Of a stretch of DNA of 62,234 nt, positions 53,766-62,234 are shown in pieces. The stretch is from Photorhabdus khanii NC19 (GTDB lineage Bacteria > Pseudomonadota > Gammaproteobacteria > Enterobacterales > Enterobacteriaceae): NCBI RefSeq assembly GCF_000517265.1, contig NZ_AYSJ01000015.1:51905-114138 (forward strand). The letters are read 5' to 3'. The notes below the pieces were generated by a model. That model saw only the letters and a program-made list of their open reading frames with translations. It had not been told where the DNA came from and ran no database searches. Every line of letters begins with the position of its first letter. The stretch's first letter is position 1. The translations under genes were made by a program, and so were the position numbers.

Positions 53766-56700
53766 ATGCAGAATGACGGAGTGAAGAAATTTAAACTTGG
53801 TGCGCTATTGAAAAAAGTACAGCAAGATCGCATTGAACTTTACGATGATAAAACCGATTTCAATATTGAACGTAATGAAATAAATATAATAAATAAAACA
53901 AATGTGGTCACTAATATTCCCTTGAGTTTTGTTCAAAAAAGGTTGTGGTTACTTTATGAAATGGATAAGCATTCAGTCGCTTACCATGTACCTTCAATCT
54001 ATAAATTTGGTGGTAATCTGAACGTTGATGTTTTTAGGCGATCACTTGACGAACTTATTAAAAGGCATGATTCGCTACGATCTTACTTTAAGGTAGAAAA
54101 AGGTGTTCCGTTTGTTAACCTGTTAAATGAGAATATCTGTTTTCCTCTGGCGTTTACAGATCTAAGCCATGAAGAAAACAGACAGATGTTAGTAGAGGGA
54201 ATTATTGAGAGGACGATATCAGAGTCATTTGATTTTACACAAGGGCCTTTAATCAGGACTCATCTTATTAAAGAGTCTGATGAGAATTTTCTATTTATAT
54301 TAAACCAGCACCATATTATTACAGACGGCTGGTCTATCGGTATCTTCTTCAACGAACTTAGTATTCTTTATGATGATCTTATTCACCATAAAGAAATTTC
54401 ACTGGCTCCGGTAGAATTACAGTATACAGATTATGCAATTTGGCAAAACCGTTATTTGACTGATGAACGATTATCAAGCCAACTGGAATATTGGCAGTCT
54501 CAACTTGCTGATATTCCTCCATTATTGACTTTACCTACTCACTCAGACCGGCCGGAGAAGCCTTCACAGCAGGGGGAAACACTTTCTTTTACTCTCGATA
54601 AGCACTTGAGCGAAGAATTATTGCAGCTTGGTCAGCGGCAGGGAATGACATTATTTATGATCATGATGGCTGCCTGGTCGGTTGTTCTTCATCGTCTTTC
54701 TGGTTTGGATAGTATTGTTATTGGCACGCCTTCCGCTAATCGGGGAATGAGTGAAGTTGAGAATATGATCGGCTTTTTTGTCAATTCTTTGCCAGTCCGT
54801 ATTGATTTCAGTCAGGAAATGACGATAGGCACGCTTTTGCAGCAAGTGAAGGCTCGCATTATTAGTGCGCAGGATAATCAGGATGTTCCTTTCGATCGTA
54901 TCGTAGAATTGATTAATCCTGAACGGAGCTTGTCTTTTTCACCATTATTTCAAGTACTGTTTTCCTGGCAGGAGTTTGACGAAGGCAAAATTACTTTTAG
55001 TGATATTGATGTCGTCGCGTGTGAAGATCGCGCTGAAAGCATCAAGTTTGATATGGAACTGTTTTTATCTCATCAGGCTGGTAGCATCAGCGGCGGCGTC
55101 AATTATGCTGTTGATCTTTTTGATAAGGGGATAATTGCCAGACATCTTGATTATTATTATGCGGTACTTAAGGCGATTACGCAGGATAGTCAGCAATATA
55201 TCGAAAATATCAATCTTCTTTCCGATAAAGAACGCAATCTATTGTTAAACGAATGGAATCATGTGGTGAGCCATTCGAATGAACAGACTATTCATTCTTT
55301 ATTTGAACAGCGTGTTGCTATTGAACCGGATGCAACCGCTTTAGTATTTAATGACACAACGTTAACCTATGCGGAATTAAATGATAGAGCTAATAAGCTG
55401 GCTTATATTCTGATTTCTCAGGGTATAAGGCCGGATGATCGGGTAGCGATTTGCGCTGACAGAAGTCCGGAAATGGTGGCAGGTCTGTTGGCGGTTTTGA
55501 AAGCGGGAGGGGCTTATGTCCCTTTGGAGCCGGAATCTCCCCAGGAACGGCTGGATTGTATTATCCAGGATGCGGCCCCGCGATGGGTGTTACATGACGA
55601 TGCAGGCGCAAAAGCGCTGACATTAACTTGTGGGCGAGAGTTGCCCATGCTGGATCTGTGTCATTTTCCCGCAATACAAACGCCAACGAAAAACCCGGAT
55701 ATCAGCTTATTGACCCCACGCCATCTGGCCTATGTTATCTACACTTCTGGATCGACCGGGCAACCTAAAGGGGTGATGGTTGAGCATGTCTCTGCGGCGC
55801 AAAAATTGCTGACACTAGGAAAAGCATTAGCCATTAATCACTCTAGCAGCGTGCTGCAATTCTGTAATTTCTCATTTGATGTGTCTGTATCAGAGTTCTT
55901 TGGTCCGTTGATTGCTGGTGGCACACTTCACCTGATTGATAATCAGAATAGACGTGATTTGACACAATTCTGGCAGGAGTGTGAAAAATACGCTATTACC
56001 CATGTTTCACTGCCATTTCAATTTTGGAGAAAGCTGATTGAAACAGGATTTCCTCAAGAACACTCAAGTTTGCAGTGTGTCTGTATCGGCGGAGAGAAAG
56101 TTTCAGCCAGTGCGATCAAAGCCTGGCTGAGTAGCCGTGCCAGCCGGATAAAACTGGTCAACTGCTATGGGCCGACGGAAACAACAATTACAGCAACATT
56201 ACACTTTCCCAAATCACAGGATAGACATATTGACTGTATTGGCAGGCCGCTTGCTGATACGCGTATTTATTTACTGGATAAACAGGAACGTCCAGTGCCT
56301 TTCGGGGTGATAGGAGAACTGTATATTGGTGGTAGTGGTGTTAGCCGGGGATATTTGAACCAGCCTGAGATGACAGCGGCAGGTTTTATGCCTGATCCTT
56401 TTAATCCGCAGCCAGGTGCCAGGATGTTTAAAAGTGGTGATTTGGCGCGTTACTGTCAGGATGGGGGTATTGAATACATTGGGCGTAACGATTATCAGGT
56501 AAAAGTACGGGGTTTTCGGATTGAATTGGGGGAGATTGAACATCGGCTGGTTACCCATCCGGCTATTCGTGAAGCGGCAGTTGTTACGCTTGCAAATGAT
56601 AATATCCCTCGTTTAATTGCCTATATTACGCTTAAATCTCCTGAAGAAAGGGGGCCGATAGCGGGACTGATGCGCAATTACCTGTCAGCGACGTTACCTG

Positions 56701-59700
56701 ATTATATGCTGCCGTCGGCGTTTGTGGTGCTGGAGAATTTGCCTCTGACGTCGAATGGCAAGTTGGATCGCCATGCATTACCCGCGCCAGCAGATACGGA
56801 CTATGAACATCAAACGTATGAAGAACCGATCAATGATACCGAGCGCATGCTGGCAACGATTTGGAGCCAGTTGCTAAAAATACAGAATATTGGCCGGCAC
56901 GATAACTTTTTCACGCTGGGCGGGCATTCCCTGTTGGTTGTGCAACTCATGAGCATGTTGAAGCAGCGGCACTATACTATCAATGCAGGCGATCTCTTTT
57001 TAACGCCGGTCTTGTTCCAGCAAGCTGCATTACTCAGGAAAGCGCAGCAGATATCCACCCCTCCGAATCAGATCGGGCCAGAGACCACGCATATCACACC
57101 GGAATTGTTGCCGTTAGTTCAGGTGACTCAAGCTGATATCGACACGGTTGTTTCTCTGGTGGATAACGGAATTAACAATATTCAGGATATCTATTCACTC
57201 TCTCCATTGCAGGATGGAATTCTATTTCATCATCTCTTAGCTAAACAGGGTGATCCTTATCAGGTCATCTTTAAAATGGAATTCAGTGATCGTCAGCGCC
57301 TGACCGCATATTTACAAGCAATTCAGCAGGTTGTCGATCGGCATGATATTTTACGTACCGGCTTTTTTTGGGAAAATTTAACGTGCGGGTCATTGCAGGT
57401 AGTACAAAGGACGGCGATTTTGTCGGTGACAGAAGTGACGCTTGATCCTGATGGTACTGAACCTTACATTGACCAATTAGCTGAACATTATGATTTGAAC
57501 CGGCATCGAATGGATTTATCCCAACCGCCGCTGTTACGTTTTTTTATTGCTCGAGATCCCAAAAGCCAATGTTGGTTTGCATTGGAAATTTTGCACCATT
57601 TAATTGGTGACCATACGACGCTGGCGGTAATGCATAAGGAAATTAGCCTTATCTTGTCAGGAAAGACCGAAGCGCTGCCTCCAGTTATCCCTTTTCGCCA
57701 TTTTATTGCTTATGTCAATCAGGCTAATGCAGAAAAAGCTTATCAGCCCTATTTTCAGCGTATGCTCGGTGATATTGATGAGCCGACAGCGCCATTCAAT
57801 ATCTATGATGAAAAAGGCGATATGGGAAAAGTTAATGAAGATCGTATTGCCCTATCTGAAGAGGTGAACCAGCAGTTACGCAATCAAGCGCGTCAATTAG
57901 GTGTCAGTCTGGCCTGTTTATGTCATTTAGCTTGGGGAGTCGTATTAGCTAAATGCAGTGCACGGGAGGCCGTAGTCACGGGGACCGTTTTATTTGGTCG
58001 TCTGTTTGGTGAAGATGGGAATGGACAGGGAATGGGGCTGTTTATTAACACGCTTCCCCTGCGTTTGGATATTGATGATATGACCGTCATTGATGCGGTT
58101 TACCGAACTCATGAACGGTTATCTGAGTTACTTTCCTATGAACATACGCCGTTATTAGAAGCCCAGCGTTGCAGTGGTGTCAGTGCATCAACACCACTAT
58201 TCACGGCGTTGTTGAATTATCGCAATAATCGAAGTGACAGCGAGTTGGATGCTCAATCTTTACAGGGAATTGATATTATCGATGGTGAGGATAAAACTAA
58301 TTACCCCATTATTCTTTCCATTGATGATGATGGCGATACGCTGGCGCTAACGGCACAAACAGTGAATTCTCTCAGTGCACAGAGAATTTGTCGCTATATG
58401 CAGCAGGCATTGACTCAGCTTGCCTTATGGTTAAACAGGGAACCTGCACGAGCAGTAAATACGCTGGATATTTTACCTCATGCAGAACGCCAGTTTCTGT
58501 TGGAAACACAAAATGTGACCTGTTTTGATAATGATTACGATGGCTGTGTACATCACTTATTTGAGCAACAGGCTGTTAAAACACCACAGGCGATCGCGGT
58601 TGTCTATAACGATGAGCGGTTGACTTACGCTGAATTAAATCAACAGGCTAATCGACTGGCCCATTATTTAATTGCACAGGGTGTGAAGCCAGAAGAGCGG
58701 ATCGCGATTTGCGTTGATCGCAATGTAACAATGGTGATTGGTCTATTGGCGATATTAAAAGCCGGAGCAGGCTATATCCCTCTCGATCCGACTTATCCGC
58801 AAGAACGCTTACATTATATTCTTCATGATGTAGAACCGGTTTTGGTGCTATACGATGCACTGGGCAAAGAGGTTTTGGGGGAAGCTATTGATGATGTCGT
58901 GGCAGGTCTGGCGATCAACAGTCCGGCTATTGCAGACATGGCGGAGAGTAATCCGGTTTTGGCTGCGTTAACATCACAAAATCTGGCCTATGTGATTTAC
59001 ACGTCAGGATCAACTGGGCAGCCGAAAGGTGTCATGGTACACCATCAGGTCTTGAGTAATCTGGTGCAGTGGCAGCACCGGCACTATCAGAAAGTGAAAT
59101 CCTCATCGCAATTTGCGGCTCAGGGATTTGATGTCTCTTTGCAGGAAGTCCTGACTGCACTTTCTTTTGGTTTGACGTTAGTCATGATCCCCTCTGAGAT
59201 AAAACTGAATATCAAAACGCTGTTTGATTATTTAAATAAACATGCTGTTGAACGTGTTTATTTACCGGCTGGTTTTCTCAGTACATTTATTGACGCGCAG
59301 ATCTCAATCCCAAGCCTGAAAGAGCTGATTGCTGCCGGCGAACAATTAATCATTTCGCCGGAAATCAAATCATTTGTTTTGCAGCACCAATGTTATTTAT
59401 ACAACCAATATGGACCTTCAGAAACACATGTTGCGACAGATTATCGATTGGCTGGGACTTTGACACATTGGCGTCATACACCGCCAATTGGCAGGCCGAT
59501 AGACAATATGCGGGTCTACCTGCTTGATGTACAGGGGCAGCCCGTGCCGCTGGGTGCGGTGGGTGAGTTATATCTCGGTGGAACGGGTGTCGCCCGTGGT
59601 TATCTGAACAGGCCGGATCTGACCGCAGAACGTTTCCTGGATGACCCATTCTCAGCGATCCCGGGTGCTCGCATGTATCGGACAGGCGACCTTGCCCGTT

Positions 59701-62234
59701 ATCTGCCTGATGGTAACCTGGTTTATGTTGGGCGCAATGATCAGCAAGTGAAAATTCGTGGATTTCGTATAGAGCCGGGAGAGATAGAAGCCTGTTTGAT
59801 GGGATATCCTTCGGTTCGGGAGTCACTGGTTATCCTCCTCGGTGAAGGAGAGGATAAACACCTGGTGGCCTATGTGGTCGTGGAGGCTGAGGAAGAGCTT
59901 GCTCAACACTTGCGTCTGTATCTGTCAGCCCGATTACCCGAATATATGATACCGTCAGCGTTTGTCAGGTTGGATGCTTTCCCGTTGACCCGGAACGGCA
60001 AGTTGGATCGCCGGGCGCTGCCGGCTCCTGAGCAGACTGCCCTGACTCATAAGGTTTATGAGGCGCCACAGGGGGAAATCGAGTGCACATTGGCCGCTAT
60101 CTGGCGTGAGTTACTGGGGGTAGAACAGATAAGCCGGCATGATAACTTCTTTGTGCTGGGAGGCCATTCATTACTTGCAGTCAGAATGTTGAATCGTGCC
60201 AATGCGCTGGGCATGGAATTACCATTAGCCTCATTATTTTCAGCGCCTTCTTTGGCTATGTTTGCTGAACTCTTTAGAAAACAACAGCAACCGACAGAAG
60301 GGATATTACCACCGATTAAGCCGGTTAAGCGAAGCGGCGTATTACCACTCTCATTTGCCCAACAGCGGTTATGGTTTCTGGCTCAACTTGAAGGAGGCAG
60401 CGGAGCTTACCATATTCCTCTGGCTTTGCGTTTACAGGGAAATATTGATGTTGAGGCTGTACAGTGGGCTTTAGATACTTTGTTTGCCCGGCATGAAAGT
60501 TTGCGTACTGTATTCGTCAGTGTTGGGGGGGAGCCGCAGGTTCAGATTCTGTCGCCGGATAGGGGTTTTCTTCTGCACCTGCATGATTTGCGGGGGGTAA
60601 AAGATACTGCAACTAAAATAACACATTTCATTGATGAAGAAGCCCATGCACCGTTTGATCTATGCCATGGCCCGCTTATTCGGGGCCGGTTAATCCTTGA
60701 GCATCAGAAAGAAAGTGTCCTTTTACTGACTCAGCATCACATTGTGTCGGATGGTTGGTCGTATGGGATATTGCTGCGGGAATTTAGCGTACTTTACACG
60801 GCTTTCTTACAGAGGGAACCTGATCCACTGCCATTATTGAATATTCAGTATCCGGACTATGCGGTTTGGCAGCGTGAATGGCTCTCGGTTGAACGTGGAA
60901 AACAACTGTCAGACTACTGGCGCAGTGAGCTGTCAGAGGTTCCTGCATTATTGGATTTACCAACGGACAGGGAACGTACTGTTGAGCAGTCATTTACCGG
61001 GAATATGGTTCCGATCAATTTGGACAGGGAACTGACTCAAGCGTTAAAACACCTGAGTGTAGAGCATGGATGCACATTATTTATGACACTATTGGCGGCA
61101 TGGGGTGCAGTTCTCTCTCGTTTGTCAGGACAAGAGGCTTTGATTATTGGCACGCCGAGTGCGAACCGGTCTCGGCTGGAAACTGAGTCATTGATAGGTT
61201 TCTTTGTCAATATGTTGCCATTACATATAGATTTAACAGGTTCCCCAAGTTTCTCTGAGTTACTGAATCGGGTGCGGTGTACTGTGCTGGCGGCGCAGGA
61301 TAATCAAATGCTGCCGTTTGAACAAATTGTAGAGGTGGTGCAACCCGTAAGAAGTCTGGCGCATACCCCGTTGTTTCAAGTTATGTTTGTCTTACAGAAC
61401 AATGAGAGTGCGGAATTGCATCTTCCTGGTATCGCTATTTCTCCGATGGAGCAAGTGCATGATACTGCCAAATTCGATATTGAATTGGCTTTATCCGAGG
61501 AGGATGGTCGGATTGTTGGCGGTATGGGATATGCAACAGCATTGTTTGATCGCACAACAATAGAGCGGCATACCGGGTATTTGCAGACAATGCTGAAAGC
61601 GATGGTAGCAGAGCACGATCAACGGGTAGATGAAGTGGATCTTCTGACATCAGAAGAGCGCAGGTTGCAGCTGGAAACGTGGAATGCAACGGAGCACACC
61701 TATCCGGAACAGTTATGTATTCATCAGTTATTTGAACAGCAAGTGCAAAGGACACCGAATGCGACAGCACTTGTGTGTGGGGCTGAGACACTGAGCTATG
61801 CTGAACTGAACCGACGGGCAAACCGGTTGGCCCATGAGCTTATTGCACAGGGGGTGATACCGGAGCAACGTGTTGCGCTGTGTGTCTCCCGTTCTGCATC
61901 AATGATGATAGGGTTGCTGGCTATATTGAAGGCCGGAGGTGCTTATGTTCCACTGGATCCTGCGTATTCGGGTGACCGTTTGAGGGGTATTTTAAGTGAT
62001 GCGACTCCTGTCATGGTGGTGGCGGATGCGATGGGGCGTACGGCTTTGGATCAGGATGCACTGAAAGGGTTGACGGTATTAGAACCGGATACTGATTGGG
62101 GACAACCGGACAGCAACCCTCAAGTGTTATCACTGAATTCAAGACAACTGGCTTATGTGATTTATACCTCGGGTACCACCGGTGTGCCCAAAGGGGTGAT
62201 GGTGGAACATCGTGGCGTAATAAATTTGGCAGCA
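53766..62234 (+). CDS. non-ribosomal peptide synthetase, modules 3-5 (partial, runs off the window)
   Basis: The frame is open from ATG 53766 to the window end (2823 codons). Residues 1-45 look like a docking helix ([22 protein letters not shown]). Module 3: condensation (HHIITDG 182-188), adenylation ([11 protein letters not shown] near 659) with code DVSSCGCITK, identical to module 2, and carrier Ser1055. Next is a dual epimerisation/condensation domain (HHLLAKQGD 1155-1163, HHLIGDH 1277-1283). Module 4: adenylation (near 1745) with code DVQYIAQVAK, closest in memory to proline, and carrier Ser2135. Module 5: condensation (HHIVSDG 2324-2330) and the start of an adenylation domain ([11 protein letters not shown] near 2800), cut by the edge. 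Predicted chain so far: D-Ser, X, D-X, Pro-like, and more. Confidence 0.93.
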   Translation, partial: MQNDGVKKFKLGALLKKVQQDRIELYDDKTDFNIERNEINIINKTNVVTNIPLSFVQKRLWLLYEMDKHSVAYHVPSIYKFGGNLNVDVFRRSLDELIKRHDSLRSYFKVEKGVPFVNLLNENICFPLAFTDLSHEENRQMLVEGIIERTISESFDFTQGPLIRTHLIKESDENFLFILNQHHIITDGWSIGIFFNELSILYDDLIHHKEISLAPVELQYTDYAIWQNRYLTDERLSSQLEYWQSQLADIPPLLTLPTHSDRPEKPSQQGETLSFTLDKHLSEELLQLGQRQGMTLFMIMMAAWSVVLHRLSGLDSIVIGTPSANRGMSEVENMIGFFVNSLPVRIDFSQEMTIGTLLQQVKARIISAQDNQDVPFDRIVELINPERSLSFSPLFQVLFSWQEFDEGKITFSDIDVVACEDRAESIKFDMELFLSHQAGSISGGVNYAVDLFDKGIIARHLDYYYAVLKAITQDSQQYIENINLLSDKERNLLLNEWNHVVSHSNEQTIHSLFEQRVAIEPDATALVFNDTTLTYAELNDRANKLAYILISQGIRPDDRVAICADRSPEMVAGLLAVLKAGGAYVPLEPESPQERLDCIIQDAAPRWVLHDDAGAKALTLTCGRELPMLDLCHFPAIQTPTKNPDISLLTPRHLAYVIYTSGSTGQPKGVMVEHVSAAQKLLTLGKALAINHSSSVLQFCNFSFDVSVSEFFGPLIAGGTLHLIDNQNRRDLTQFWQECEKYAITHVSLPFQFWRKLIETGFPQEHSSLQCVCIGGEKVSASAIKAWLSSRASRIKLVNCYGPTETTITATLHFPKSQDRHIDCIGRPLADTRIYLLDKQERPVPFGVIGELYIGGSGVSRGYLNQPEMTAAGFMPDPFNPQPGARMFKSGDLARYCQDGGIEYIGRNDYQVKVRGFRIELGEIEHRLVTHPAIREAAVVTLANDNIPRLIAYITLKSPEERGPIAGLMRNYLSATLPDYMLPSAFVVLENLPLTSNGKLDRHALPAPADTDYEHQTYEEPINDTERMLATIWSQLLKIQNIGRHDNFFTLGGHSLLVVQLMSMLKQRHYTINAGDLFLTPVLFQQAALLRKAQQISTPPNQIGPETTHITPELLPLVQVTQADIDTVVSLVDNGINNIQDIYSLSPLQDGILFHHLLAKQGDPYQVIFKMEFSDRQRLTAYLQAIQQVVDRHDILRTGFFWENLTCGSLQVVQRTAILSVTEVTLDPDGTEPYIDQLAEHYDLNRHRMDLSQPPLLRFFIARDPKSQCWFALEILHHLIGDHTTLAVMHKEISLILSGKTEALPPVIPFRHFIAYVNQANAEKAYQPYFQRMLGDIDEPTAPFNIYDEKGDMGKVNEDRIALSEEVNQQLRNQARQLGVSLACLCHLAWGVVLAKCSAREAVVTGTVLFGRLFGEDGNGQGMGLFINTLPLRLDIDDMTVIDAVYRTHERLSELLSYEHTPLLEAQRCSGVSASTPLFTALLNYRNNRSDSELDAQSLQGIDIIDGEDKTNYPIILSIDDDGDTLALTAQTVNSLSAQRICRYMQQALTQLALWLNREPARAVNTLDILPHAERQFLLETQNVTCFDNDYDGCVHHLFEQQAVKTPQAIAVVYNDERLTYAELNQQANRLAHYLIAQGVKPEERIAICVDRNVTMVIGLLAILKAGAGYIPLDPTYPQERLHYILHDVEPVLVLYDALGKEVLGEAIDDVVAGLAINSPAIADMAESNPVLAALTSQNLAYVIYTSGSTGQPKGVMVHHQVLSNLVQWQHRHYQKVKSSSQFAAQGFDVSLQEVLTALSFGLTLVMIPSEIKLNIKTLFDYLNKHAVERVYLPAGFLSTFIDAQISIPSLKELIAAGEQLIISPEIKSFVLQHQCYLYNQYGPSETHVATDYRLAGTLTHWRHTPPIGRPIDNMRVYLLDVQGQPVPLGAVGELYLGGTGVARGYLNRPDLTAERFLDDPFSAIPGARMYRTGDLARYLPDGNLVYVGRNDQQVKIRGFRIEPGEIEACLMGYPSVRESLVILLGEGEDKHLVAYVVVEAEEELAQHLRLYLSARLPEYMIPSAFVRLDAFPLTRNGKLDRRALPAPEQTALTHKVYEAPQGEIECTLAAIWRELLGVEQISRHDNFFVLGGHSLLAVRMLNRANALGMELPLASLFSAPSLAMFAELFRKQQQPTEGILPPIKPVKRSGVLPLSFAQQRLWFLAQLEGGSGAYHIPLALRLQGNIDVEAVQWALDTLFARHESLRTVFVSVGGEPQVQILSPDRGFLLHLHDLRGVKDTATKITHFIDEEAHAPFDLCHGPLIRGRLILEHQKESVLLLTQHHIVSDGWSYGILLREFSVLYTAFLQREPDPLPLLNIQYPDYAVWQREWLSVERGKQLSDYWRSELSEVPALLDLPTDRERTVEQSFTGNMVPINLDRELTQALKHLSVEHGCTLFMTLLAAWGAVLSRLSGQEALIIGTPSANRSRLETESLIGFFVNMLPLHIDLTGSPSFSELLNRVRCTVLAAQDNQMLPFEQIVEVVQPVRSLAHTPLFQVMFVLQNNESAELHLPGIAISPMEQVHDTAKFDIELALSEEDGRIVGGMGYATALFDRTTIERHTGYLQTMLKAMVAEHDQRVDEVDLLTSEERRLQLETWNATEHTYPEQLCIHQLFEQQVQRTPNATALVCGAETLSYAELNRRANRLAHELIAQGVIPEQRVALCVSRSASMMIGLLAILKAGGAYVPLDPAYSGDRLRGILSDATPVMVVADAMGRTALDQDALKGLTVLEPDTDWGQPDSNPQVLSLNSRQLAYVIYTSGTTGVPKGVMVEHRGVINLAA

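Noticed and set aside
1-62234. CRISPR arrays, rRNA or tRNA genes
   Set aside because: No regularly spaced repeats, rRNA signatures or tRNA cloverleaf ends were seen on reading through.

Overview
The window is chromosomal DNA from a member of the Enterobacterales, most likely Photorhabdus (Xenorhabdus is the alternative). The evidence is low GC with long AT-rich spacers, strong identity to E. coli proteins such as YnbA, FdoGHI, TnaA and Mtr, a mad-type (MR/P-like) fimbrial operon behind an invertible promoter segment, a lipase/immunity-lipoprotein module, many decayed genes, and a large NRPS locus. The species call is inference.

Layout. 1-3617: a class 3 lipase with two tandem paralogous lipoproteins and a third, decayed copy, all on the minus strand; this looks like an interbacterial effector/immunity module. 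4736-5344: ynbA. 5562-7716: a hipB-hipA-pRiA4b_ORF3 operon with two palindromic operators. 8351-9931: a phosphoethanolamine-transferase-like membrane enzyme. 10108-19397: a tyrosine recombinase, a roughly 270-bp invertible segment between 26-bp inverted repeats, and a ten-gene fimbrial operon ending in an MrpJ-like regulator. 19574-20348: dinJ with a truncated yafQ, and small remnants.

20546-25048: a five-gene minus-strand operon encoding an actinobacterial PriA-like HisA, a PRPP-motif protein, a HAD protein, a divergent adenylosuccinate synthetase and a NUDIX hydrolase. It looks like a laterally acquired nucleotide-modifying pathway and is my main candidate for an undescribed system. 25786-27108: an amino-acid permease. 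27635-32262: fdoGHI with Cys in place of selenocysteine. 32745-33467: two gene remnants (AbiEi-type, pepT). 33848-35571: a three-lipoprotein operon (CsgG-like, DUF4810, DUF799). 35820-36859: a PIN toxin-antitoxin pair. 37154-38494: a MATE pump. 39037-39267: a small secreted Cys-containing peptide.

40285-43234: a tnaC leader peptide (too short for ordinary gene calling), tnaA and mtr, forming a tryptophan-inducible catabolic operon. 43634-45707: a Tm-1-like (UPF0261) protein divergent from a TetR regulator, with a twin operator between them. 47099 to the window end: two NRPS genes, the second running off the edge. They encode five modules with dual epimerisation/condensation domains after modules 1 and 3. 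The first adenylation domain reads as serine, modules 2 and 3 share one unrecognised specificity code, and module 4 is proline-like.

All calls rest on reading the sequence and remembered family features; no database search was run.
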